Positions 32,608 through 42,383 of a stretch of 64,000 nt of DNA are shown one piece after another. The stretch is from Salvia splendens. Taxonomy: Eukaryota; Streptophyta; Magnoliopsida; Lamiales; Lamiaceae. Both the position numbers and the translations under genes were made by a program. The stretch spans positions 21,793,559-21,857,558 of the forward strand of contig NC_056041.1 of NCBI RefSeq assembly GCF_004379255.2, in the 5' to 3' direction. The notes below the pieces were generated by a model that was given only the letters and a program-made list of their open reading frames with translations, ran no database searches and was not told where the DNA came from. Every line of letters starts with the position of its first letter. The first letter of the stretch is position 1.

Positions 32608-34110
32608 ATGGATACTTTGCTCAAGACCCATAATAAGATTCAGTTCCTCCACCCAATTCATGGGGTTGCTGACAAAGTTAGCACCTTTGGCTCATTCAAG
32701 GGTCGTAGCTTCGAATCAAAGTCTCAATTTAAGAAATTTGGGAAGGGTTTGTGTGTGAGGGCTAGTTCTAGCGCCCTACTTGAGCTTGTGCCTGAAACCA
32801 AAAAGGAAAGTCTTGATTTTGAGCTTCCCTTGTTCAACCCTTCGAAGGGGGTTGTGGTTGATCTTGCTGTTGTGGGTGGGGGGCCTGCAGGGCTTGCTCT
32901 AGCTCAGCAGGTGTCTGAGGCCGGGCTTTCGGTATGCTCGATTGATCCTTCTCCGAAGCTGATATGGCCGAATAACTATGGTGTGTGGGTGGATGAGTTT
33001 GAGGCCATGGATTTGTTGGATTGCCTGGACACGACGTGGTCTGGGGCTGTTGTGTACATTGATGATAAAACGACCAAGGATCTCCATCGGCCGTATGGGA
33101 GGGTTAACCGGAAACAGCTGAAGTCGAAGATGATGCAGAAGTGCATCACTAATGGTGTTAAGTTTCATCAGGCCAAGGTTGTGAAGGTGATCCACGAGGA
33201 GTCCAAGTCGTTGCTGATATGCAACGACGGTGTCACCATTCAGGCTGCTGTGGTTCTTGACGCGACTGGCTTCTCGCGTTGCCTTGTTCAGTATGACAAG
33301 CCGTACAACCCTGGCTACCAGGTGGCTTATGGGATTCTAGCAGAGGTCGAGGAGCATCCCTTTGATGTGGATAAGATGGTTTTCATGGACTGGAGAGACG
33401 CGCATCTCAACAACAATAAAGAGCTCAAGGAGAGGAATGGAAAGATCCCGACTTTCCTCTATGCGATGCCGTTCTCTTCACAGAGAATATTTCTAGAAGA
33501 AACTTCGCTTGTAGCTCGTCCTGGTTTACCCATGAGGGATATTCAGGAACGAATGGTTGCTCGACTGAACCACTTAGGTATAAAAGTGAAGAGCATTGAA
33601 GAGGACGAGCATTGTGTGATTCCTATGGGGGGGCCTTTGCCCGTGCTGCCTCAAAGAGTCGTTGGAATCGGTGGTACAGCAGGAATGGTGCATCCCTCAA
33701 CAGGCTATATGGTTGCACGGACTCTGGCTGCAGCCCCGATTGTTGCTAATGCTATTGTCCAGTACCTAGGCTCTGATAGGGGCGTTCGTGGCAATGACTT
33801 ATCAGCGGAAGTTTGGAAAGACTTGTGGCCTATCGAAAGGAGGCGACAACGGGAGTTCTTCTGTTTTGGTATGGATATTCTGCTGAAGCTCGATTTAAAT
33901 TCCACGAGGAGGTTTTTTGACGCATTTTTCAACTTGGAGCCTCGTTACTGGCATGGATTCTTGTCATCCCGTCTCTTTCTCCCCGAGCTCGTCTCATTTG
34001 GACTCTCCCTTTTTTACCACGCCTCGAATACTTCTAGGTTAGAGATCATGGGAAAGGGCACACTTCCTCTGGTAAATATGGTCAACAACTTATTAAAGGA
34101 TAAGGAATGA
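32608..34110 (+). CDS. LCYB: Lycopene beta-cyclase, chloroplast
   Basis: It cyclises both ends of lycopene to give beta-carotene in plastids, feeding the xanthophyll and ABA branches. One intronless exon encodes 500 residues, the usual LCYB length and gene structure. The Ser/Lys-rich N-terminus (about 1-80) is a transit peptide. Motifs: the dinucleotide-binding GGGPAGLALAQ at about 90-100, NNYGVWVDEFEAMDLLDCLD, the LCYB motif MDWRD, the catalytic-Glu motif FLEETSLVARPG at about 295-306, and GGTAGMVHPSTGYMVARTLA. It ends with LLKDKE. It is beta- rather than epsilon-cyclase by overall resemblance and by length. No damage seen. The neighbour on the left, GLDH, is divergent and also makes an antioxidant. 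Confidence 0.97.
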   Translation: MDTLLKTHNKIQFLHPIHGVADKVSTFGSFKGRSFESKSQFKKFGKGLCVRASSSALLELVPETKKESLDFELPLFNPSKGVVVDLAVVGGGPAGLALAQQVSEAGLSVCSIDPSPKLIWPNNYGVWVDEFEAMDLLDCLDTTWSGAVVYIDDKTTKDLHRPYGRVNRKQLKSKMMQKCITNGVKFHQAKVVKVIHEESKSLLICNDGVTIQAAVVLDATGFSRCLVQYDKPYNPGYQVAYGILAEVEEHPFDVDKMVFMDWRDAHLNNNKELKERNGKIPTFLYAMPFSSQRIFLEETSLVARPGLPMRDIQERMVARLNHLGIKVKSIEEDEHCVIPMGGPLPVLPQRVVGIGGTAGMVHPSTGYMVARTLAAAPIVANAIVQYLGSDRGVRGNDLSAEVWKDLWPIERRRQREFFCFGMDILLKLDLNSTRRFFDAFFNLEPRYWHGFLSSRLFLPELVSFGLSLFYHASNTSRLEIMGKGTLPLVNMVNNLLKDKE

Positions 34111-34893
34111 ATTTCTGGATTTTATCTATTGATGTTAATTGTGATATACATTTACTATTTAATCTCTTGAGCCAATGCAATATGAATTACTATTTCTTGT
34201 CACTGCTTTTTTCGAAGTTTCAGCTTTCAATTCTTGCTCATTCTTCCTATATATACGGTGTTGTGTCACATCTCCGGATTTACATTTTGGACTGTATGTA
34301 AACCACTTAACTCCTTAATCTAAGAAATTTTGTTTCGAGTTTTCGAGTGTACTGGCAATACTGATTTTTTCATGGTTGGAGATCGATCGTCTGCTACAAT
34401 TCTGCTTCAGAAACAATCATGTGGCGCCTGCACGGTATCTTGGTTAGTATTATCTCTTTTACTCTATATCTATTACCTCATTTTACTTATTTCAGTAGCA
34501 AATAGTAACAAGAGTTACAGAATTGAATTTTTTTTCCTTGATTGGGAATATATCTGATTTTGTGAGTGTGCATCCTAACTCATAACTACTAAGATATGTC
34601 AAGAATGGAATGCTTATAAATTAGTGCAGATTTTGTCTCAATGTTACAATTTTAGGAAATCTTTCTAGAGGTACGTCTTTTGTGACGCGTGATTCTCTCG
34701 GATATCATGACTATTTGGAATGTGAGAATTGCTTTTTGCAGGAACAAGGAAACAAAAGGGAAGTTCGCAACGTTGTTGCACGATTTGGTTTTGTAGAAAT
34801 TAGAAAGAATCAATATGATTAATGTGCTTTGATCTGTAGTTTCGCTTGTTGTGTTAACCTTGTACCTGCGGATATATAGGCGGAGACGAAGAG
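34111..34893. other. LCYB 3' flank and GUX upstream region
   Basis: Contains the LCYB 3' UTR at its left. No other coding exon is supported. ATATATAG before 34880 could be part of a promoter or an intron acceptor for the next gene's leader; neither can be settled from sequence. Confidence 0.45.
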
Positions 34894-34926
34894 ATGTTGA
34901 AGGTTAACAATGTCTTCAAGGTTTGA
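34894..34926 (+). promoter_or_regulatory. Short uORF overlapping the GUX start codon
   Basis: ATG at 34894 opens a 10-codon frame (MLKVNNVFKV, stop TGA ending 34926). It overlaps the main ATG at 34910 in a different frame. If the leader contains it, it would reduce initiation at the main start. It could be spliced out if a leader intron exists. Confidence 0.45.
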
Positions 34927-36820
34927 GTTACTCACTCTTTGTCTCATCGTTCTCTCCGTTGCCATTCTCATAACTAACAATCTATACTTCACCATCAACT
35001 ACACCAAGCAGCTTCAAGATGAGTTTGACAGTGTGAACACCGACGATCTTGAGAGCATGAGAAGCACAGACTTTCTCGAGGTTGTGTCACAAGACATCAT
35101 CAAGAAAAGAGTCGAGATGGGAGTGGTGGCTCGAGATGTGAATCTGATTAGGGGCGAGGAGGCTCCCCGACGTGCAAAGAATACTACCACCCCTTACCTT
35201 AAACGAAAGAGAAACCCCGAGTGGTTCGAGGTTGTTACGAGGGAGTTCAAGGATGAAATGATCAATATAGGGCTGGTGGACGTGGATGCGGCGCTGGATG
35301 GAGTTGAAACGAAGGCGAAGATGGTGGAAGTGGATTTCAACCGTGCACGGGAAGAGCTCCGCTGGTCTGATGTGTCTCCGGAAACTATGGATGAGAACTC
35401 GACATGCCCTGACATCCCGATGCCGAGATTTGAAGTTTATCAGGAGCTGGATGTGGTCGTCGCCAGGGTTCCACATCGGACTGGGAATGAGCTTGATGGG
35501 TTAAAGGATGTTTGGAGGCTGCAAGTGAACTTGGTGGTGGCCAACTTACTGGTACGGAGTCGGAGAAAGGGCAACGGGCCATTGCTGGCCGTATTTGTCG
35601 AATCGTTGGATCCGATGTGGGAGATTTTCAGATGTGACGACCTTTTGTGGAACAAAGGCAGCACTTGGATTTACAAACCTGACATGACAAGAATAAGAAA
35701 ACTGGTGCTCATGCCGGTCGGGCCGTGCCAACTCGTCCCTCCGGTTTCCCATTTTGGTAAGTTTTTTGTCCTTGAGCTCAGCATCTCATATCATGTTTAT
35801 GAAGGATGGTTTTCTACTAATGGAAAATCATATGTTCCACACTTTTGATCGGTAACGGAACGAGCACAGGCCAAGCCGCCGGTTCGAGTGTGTGAGTGTA
35901 TCTGTGACTGTGAAATTGAGCAAAGGTTTTATTTAGGGGAAATGTGCAAATAGTGTTTGATGTATTGAACTGCAGGCGATTTCAATGGCGAACGGCAGGG
36001 AAGGCTAACATTCAACGACGGTCTCCCTCGGCCAAGAGAGGCTTACGTTACGATCCTCCACTCCTCGGAAAGTTACGTGTGTGGCGCAGTCGTCTTGGCT
36101 CAGAGCCTCATACAGACTAATACGACGAAAGATCTCATTCTTCTTGCCGACGACAACATCTCCGCTGAATCGTTGGAGGCACTCCGAGCAGCAGGGTGGA
36201 GAACGCAGCGGATTGAGCGCATACGGAGCCCATATTCAAGGCAAGACGCGTACAACGAGTGGAACTACAGCAAGCTCCGGATATGGCAGCTGAAGCTGTA
36301 CGACAAGCTGATGTTCATCGATGCGGATCTCATCGTGATCAACAACATCGACAGGCTCTTCGCGTACCCGCAGCTCTCGGCCGTCAGCAACTACCAGAAG
36401 CACCGCTTCAACTCGGGGCTGATGGTGGTAGAGCCGTCCCAGTGCACGTTCGACACCCTCACGGAGAAGATGAGGGTGGTGGAGTCGTACAACGGGGGTG
36501 ACCAGGGCTTCCTGAACGAGATGTTCGTGTGGTGGCACCGCCTGCCACACGAGCTGAACTTCATGAAGGTGTTCGTCGATCCACAGGACCACGTGCATCT
36601 GCTTGACAAGGGCGCGGATGTCGTGCACTACACCGGCCTGAAGCCGTGGAAGTGTGCGGAAGAGGAGCACGACTGCAACTGGGACTTGCCGGAATTTCAT
36701 CAGTACGCGAGCAATGCCACCCACAGAATGTGGTGGCGCGTTTACCGAACAATGCCGGAAACACTGAGGCTTTATTGCTCGAGGAATACATACACTGCCA
36801 AGAAGGCTATCAAGTTGTGA
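34910..36820 (+). CDS. GT8 glucuronosyltransferase, GUX/PGSIP type (2 exons)
   Basis: GUX proteins add glucuronic acid side chains to xylan in the Golgi. Exons 34910-35756 and 35976-36820, GT-AG junction within a Gly codon, give 563 residues. A type II signal anchor (LLTLCLIVLSVAILITNNLYF region, about 8-28) is followed by a stem. The catalytic half in exon 2 has VTILHSSESYVCGAVVLAQ, DAYNEWNYSKLRIWQLKLYD, the metal-binding DXD in FIDADLIV, FNSGLMVVEPSQC, ESYNGGDQGFLNE and HYTGLKPWKC. The protein ends soon after YRTMPETLRLYC, without the long C-terminal tail of GUX1-3, so it is closer to GUX4/GUX5. Actual acceptor and donor are not shown by sequence. A uORF overlaps the start. Confidence 0.93.
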
Positions 36821-37019
36821 AGTTTCTATTACAGAGTCTCCTCCCTATGAATCTTCTCTCTTTAAATCGAAATTTTCCTTTTTTTACATTTTGAAAAAGT
36901 TCATGTTAGATATGTGGAAACATTTCCTTTGGCACCACTGTTATATAGTATTTATCTTTTGAAGTCACAAATATAATGTATGCTTTGGATTTCTATTTAT
37001 TATTTCATGATGTTTTCTA

Positions 37020-37222
37020 TTCCTTCCGTCCCATTAAAGATGATTCACTTTCCTTTTTGGTTTGTCCCAATTAAGATGATCCATTATCAAAAATGAAAGC
37101 ACATTTATCTCTACTTTATTCTCTATTTCTTACTTTATTCTCTCTACTTAACACACAACATAAAGTTGCATAAAATCTCGTGCCGCCTAAGAAAGGAGTT
37201 ATCTTCCTTGAGACGGAGGAAG
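37020..37222. mobile_element. Stowaway-like MITE downstream of GUX
   Basis: Ends TTCCTTCCGTCCCATTAAAG and TTGAGACGGAGGAAG are inverted and flanked by TA. About 200 bases, no coding content. Confidence 0.72.
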
Positions 37223-37523
37223 TACTAATTATACTATGTTAAAGATTTGCAAGTGGATTTTGATTATTTTTCAGTAGTTTATAAAATTGGTGTGTAAGAG
37301 CATCCACAATAGCGGACGTCCCGACCGACGTCCGACCGGCGAGTGGCTCGTCCATCGGTGACGTCCGCTATTGGTGCGGGCGACGGACGTCCCAGACGGA
37401 CGAGAGGTCGTCCGTCGGGATGTCCGTTCTCTCGTCCGCTATTGTGGTGTGTCGACGGACGTTCTGTCGGACAAGAGAATTTTTTGATTTTTTTATTTCA
37501 ACTCTCTATATATGGCTCATTAC

Positions 37524-39189
37524 TAGGGGTGGGTCGGTACGGTATACCGTACCGACCGTGCCATACCGCATACCGTACCGGAAAGTACGGTATGACAAAA
37601 TTCAATACCGATACCGTACCGAATTTTCGGTATACCGGAATTCCGATATACCGAAAATTCGGTATGATATTTTTTGATACCGTTACCATACCGTTGTTAC
37701 GGTATACCGTAATAACGGTATGGTAACGGTAACGGTATACCGAAAAAAAACCTATTGTGTACAAAATATTTAAAATAACAATTCAAGTGTTCAACTATTT
37801 AGAAAAGTCCAAAATAATAAAACTTCATCACAATCAAATCTTGTTCATAGCATTCAAATTAATAAAACTTCAACATTCAAATCTAAAACAATTTAGGAAG
37901 TCATGATCAACAACATTATCTTCATTTCTTGCAACCACGTTGTCTTCATTTCTCAAAATTCCACAAAAAATCGTTGAAGATGACCCTGCATTTGATAACC
38001 TTTATTAATAGTCGAGCATAATCACAATACACAAACAACCAAACCAAAAGAAATGTATGAAGTGTAACATCCATATATCAAAACACCTAATTATTGCAAC
38101 GTAAACTTGCTCCTGCAGTTATAACTCAACGGTTAATTCATATTTTCACAGATTTAAAATGCTTTTTAATTTTAAGTCTGATATTTAAATGTCAAGACAA
38201 TTTATTAAAATGTCAACACAAATATGTGTTGAAATTTTAATGTGATCGTATTGACATTTTTAAGAAAAGGTGGCATTTAAACGCACTCTTGTGGCTATGT
38301 GGGGTTAATGTGATTGAAAAAGTATAATCCAAAGTAAGAGGATGTCGAATATTCTTTTGTTTATCATTTCACAACTTTTATTTCGCATAATGAAATAAAT
38401 ATGAAGAAATTAAAATGACCCGTGCATCACACGGGAGTGACACTAGTTAGTAATTTAAATTGGACATTTATTTCTCTTTAAGAATTAAGAATGACTGATC
38501 AGTATCCTATTTATTCATCCTTCAATTTAAGTAGTATATAAAATAATATAGCATACAATGAATTAAACACTAATTAAACGATTTGATTCATTTTCAGCTG
38601 CACATATTTTTAATTGACATTTTATGAAGTGGGACGAAGAATAAAACAAAAATTTTAATTACTTTGTATATTTGGAATATGACATTACACAAAGAATCAT
38701 ATACTAAATGGTGTGAGTTAATACAAATTCTTTCAAATGTGCTCTGTTGAAACATATTCCCGATATCGTATTTCCAATCTTCTTTCGGTGTTATGTGCTA
38801 TTGTGTTTATTATATTTAATAGGATGAGTTGATAAAAAAATAATTAAGGTTAATTTTGAATTTGTTTGAATAAATTATCATTTGAATGTTTAATTTTATT
38901 GTATTAATTGATGTATTAATTTTTTTAATATAATATATATAAATGTAATATATATATTACAAACACATTTAATATTAATATATATATAATAATCTATCGG
39001 TATACCGGTATACCGAGGATTCGGTATACCGCGGTATAGAAAAATTGATACCGTTACCGTACCGAAACACTGCGGTACGGTATCATACCGTACCGGAAAC
39101 TGCGGTATACCGAAAAATCGATATTTTCGGTATTTTTTCGGTACGGTAAGTCCGGTATTACGGTATTTCGGTATAATTTCTCACCCCTA
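37524..39189. mobile_element. hAT-like element with CGGTATACCG subterminal repeats
   Basis: Ends TAGGGGTGGGTCGGTACGG and CGGTATAATTTCTCACCCCTA form inverted repeats. CTCATTAC is perfectly duplicated at 37516-37523 and 39190-39197 (8 bp, hAT type). Both subterminal zones (37540-37745 and 38997-39175) are full of GGTATACC, GGTACGG and CGGTAT motifs. The 1.2-kb centre shows no transposase. It contains a Helitron-like 3' end at 38417-38446. Confidence 0.9.
38417..38446 (+). mobile_element. Helitron 3' terminus inside the hAT-like element
   Basis: CCCGTGCATCACACGGG forms a hairpin followed 8 bases later by CTAG, then T in the flank. This is the structure of plant Helitron 3' ends and is near-identical to that at 57345-57374. 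The matching 5' TC end could not be placed. Confidence 0.6.
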
Positions 39190-39330
39190 CTCATTACATT
39201 TCATTTCATTTGCACCACGGACGAGCGATCGGCTAACACATGTATTATCATGCACAATGATGGTCGAAAATGAAGGCCTAAAACATAAACATATCATAGC
39301 GTCGGGCCGGGGGCAGTCCTCCCCACAGGA

Positions 39331-39653
39331 TAGAGGTGCCCACGGTTCCGGAACCGGCGGTTACGGTTCGGAACCGAACCGCGAGGGTGTTTCACGGTTA
39401 CGGTTCCGAACCGGTGATTTTTCACGGTTCTGAACCGCCGGTTTTTTGTGGTTCCGCTTGGTTTCACGGTTTTTCGGCGGTTTTTCACAGTTCCGGTTTG
39501 GAACCGCTCGGAACCGGCGGTTCCGACACGGTTTCGGTTCCAAAATTTTTTAACCTGAACCGAACCACGGTTCAAAAATCGAGGGTTTCGGTTCGGATAA
39601 ATTCTCACAGTTTCGGTTTTAACCGCCGGTTCGGTAAACCTTGGGCAGGTCTA
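39331..39653. mobile_element. hAT MITE rich in GGTTCCGG motifs (copy 2)
   Basis: Ends TAGAGGTGCCCACGGTTCC and ACCTTGGGCAGGTCTA are inverted. Flanks CCACAGGA and CCCCCGGA match at 6 of 8 positions, an eroded hAT duplication. The 323 bases are almost wholly GGTTCCGG, GAACCG and ACCGCCGGTT motifs as in 14586-16021, with no coding part. It is a miniature of that family. Confidence 0.8.
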
Positions 39654-40023
39654 CCCCCGGACCCCAGACAAGGGGGCGTCGCCCCCCTTGACCCTCGTTC
39701 GGCTATTGGCTAACTGTATTCAATGCATACTAACATATACTTTGTTTAAATTGTTGTTTTTTTGTTGCATTGTACTATTTTAATTTTTTTTATTTAATAA
39801 AATTATTATTGCACTCCGCTCGTATTCGTGTCGAAATTTTAATTCCGTAATTGCGTACTGTATTTGTGAATTTTTTATTTTTATTATTTTGCTTGTCCGT
39901 CGGGATGTCCTAGTGCTTGTCCGCTATTGTGAAGTGGATGTCCTTATGACGTGACATGAGGTATTTTTGAAATGTTCGTGTATTAGGCTATTGATACATT
40001 CGCCCTTGTTGCGGACGCTCTAA

Positions 40024-40451
40024 ATGTGATTTTTCAATACAATTTCTTAATCTACTTTATTCTCTCTTTATTTTTCCTACTTTATTCTTTTTTCCGATTT
40101 TTCAATACAATTTCTTAATTTTCGTGTCCAAAAGTTTTGATTCAACTTAGTTGGGATAAAAGGAGTATAGTATCGTAAATAGTAAAAAAAAATCTCATAA
40201 AATAGAGAACGTTAACTGTACAATATCATAACCAACATTTTGACCCTCAATAACCACATCTCAGTTGACGATTTTTACATTGCCTCTAATTTAAAGTCTT
40301 AGCAGAACCTAAAATGCATGTCCAGAAGGCAAATAATGTATTTTCAATATTGGAAGAATACACAAAGCATTTTCAATATAGGTCGGTAGCTATAATAATG
40401 AGTAATGATAGGAGAATACACAACGCATATTTTTCTTAAATTTATTTATTA
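40024..40451. other. AT-rich spacer
   Basis: No gene or element border recognised. Confidence 0.45.
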
Positions 40452-41601
40452 GAGTGAACTACGAAAATGATCTATGGACTATGAGTATATCTTATCCATA
40501 GTCTCTGGACTTTAAAAATATTGTCAGACATCTTTGTATTAAGGGTTTATCTCGAAATTGGTCCTTTTGCCATTTTTTATACGAAAATACTCTTTTGAGG
40601 ATTTGGGCGATTTGGTATTTTTACACTTCTAACATTTTAAATCTGATATTATTTCAGTGATGTATTAAATCTGATATTATTTCAAATTATCAGTCTTCTT
40701 CCCTTTTGTCATCCTTCACTTTGTTTCTTTATTTCAATATTAGATTTAATTTTATAAAATTAAATTTTAAATTTAGATTTTTAAATATCAATAAATTTTT
40801 ATTATTATTAAATAACAAACATTAATAGTTTTAATCAATATTTGATAGCGTCTAATATTTAGTCAATAAGGTATGCCGACGTCAACTTAGTTTTAATCAA
40901 TATTTAATATTTTTAATCATAAATAGATCATATGTGAAATAAATATGCATCTAATGTAAGACTAATATATTTTTCATTTTTTTTAAACAATCAAAATTAA
41001 CTAGAAAATTTAAACAAAATACTCCTATATAAAATTTTTAGTAGTATCAAAATTTTAGTCAACTTCATAATATATAATCAAAAGCAATTATAACAATCGA
41101 ACGAAGCTAAGTAGAATAACTCTTATTTTTCCATCATGATTAATATTATTTTTCCGTACTTCTTCGATTCAACTGAATATTATATTAAATAACAAAAATT
41201 ATAGTTTTAATCAATATTTATAGTGTCCATGAATTAATAATTTTAATTAATAAAAATTTATTTATATTTAAAAATCTAAATTAAAATTTAATTTTAAAAA
41301 ATTAAATATAATATTGAAATAAAGAAACAAAGTGAAAGATGACAAAAGGGAAGAAGAATGATAATTTTAAAATAATATCAAATTTAATACATCACTGAAA
41401 TAATATCAGATTTAAAATGTTAAAAGTGTAAAAAGTCCAAATTGCTCAAACCCTCAAAAGGGTATTTTTGTATCAAAAAATGGCAAAATGACCAATTTCG
41501 AGATAAACTCTTAGTCCGGGGAAGTCTGACGATATTTTTAAAGTCCAGGGACTATGAGCGAGATAAACTCATAGTCCAGGGACCATTTTTGTAGTTCACT
41601 C
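40452..41601. mobile_element. Non-autonomous MULE with very long inverted repeats
   Basis: The two sides are inverted copies for about 350 bases or more, from GAGTGAACTAC inward through GGACTATGAGT, TTTATCTCGAAATTGGTC, TTTTGCCATTTTTT and TCTGATATTATTTCAGTGATG. TATTTATTA is perfectly duplicated at 40443-40451 and 41602-41610 (9 bp, Mutator type). The unique middle is AT-rich with no ORF. The RNA could fold into a long hairpin. Confidence 0.92.
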
Positions 41602-41689
41602 TATTTATTATAATTAACTCGCTATTATCTAATACACATCCATTTACGTATTTATGTATAAAATTTTTAAGTTATCACAATAATATATA

Positions 41690-42328
41690 TGAGAGTTTTA
41701 TATTACTAACTCAATACTTAATTGCTAACTACAATTAAATAATAGCCCTTAGATATTCAAATCAAGAGCCTAGATCATCAGCCCCGAAATGCCAATACGA
41801 TCAACAAAAACGTCAATAATGGTATTAAGATCAATTTACAACACATTAATTCTAACTAACTTTTGAAAAATATCACAACTTTAAAACACATATAATTTTT
41901 CCGATTTAAATTATTTTTTCGCAGACACATATATATAATTAAAGATAATTTCATTAGGATTCTAACGAGATCTCACTTGCAAATGTTCCGATGTCAAAAT
42001 TTGAAAAAAATTTCAAAATTTTTCAATTTTTTCATATAGCAACAAATGTCAACATAATATATAAAATATGTCAATATAATACATGTAGAATGTCATTCTT
42101 AAAGCAATGTGTTGACATTCTCAAAGTATTGTGTTGATATTTTTAAAACACTATATTGACATTTTCATCCAAAACCCTAATTTTGTTAGTTTTTTTTATC
42201 TTTTTTTTAATTAATAAAAACAAAAATTACACGTGGTAAATTTTAGACCACTAGATTTCTAAAATCCTATGGTCTTAAATTAGTTGTAGTTAGCAACTAG
42301 AGAGTGAGTTAGCAATTGATCACTCCCC
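41690..42328. mobile_element. TIR element with CTAACTCA...TTGCTAACTACAA ends
   Basis: About 65 bases at each end are inverted similar copies, sharing CTAACTCA and TTGCTAACTACAA with equal spacing. ATAATATATA occurs at 41680-41689 and 42329-42338, a possible 9-10 bp duplication though low in complexity. The middle holds several TGTTGACA/TGTCAACA-type words. Class uncertain. Confidence 0.6.
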
Positions 42329-42383
42329 ATAATATATATTGTTTTATAATTAGTGGAAAATATTATATAGTCAACTATAGTGA

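Larger units (their letters stand above)
37298..40020. mobile_element. Tourist/Harbinger-type element with two hAT insertions
   Basis: Ends GAGCATCCACAATAGCGGAC and GTTGCGGACGCTC are inverted; TAA is duplicated at 37295-37297 and 40021-40023. GC-rich borders carry GGACGTCC-like motifs as in the MITE at 26549-27034. Both also share the interior stretch TCGAAATTTTAATTCCGTAATTGCG in one orientation or the other. Two hAT-like elements sit inside, at 37524-39189 and 39331-39653; without them about 730 bases remain. Confidence 0.8.

Noticed and set aside
36236..36724. 162-codon minus-strand frame inside GUX exon 2
   Set aside because: Antisense shadow of a well-supported exon.
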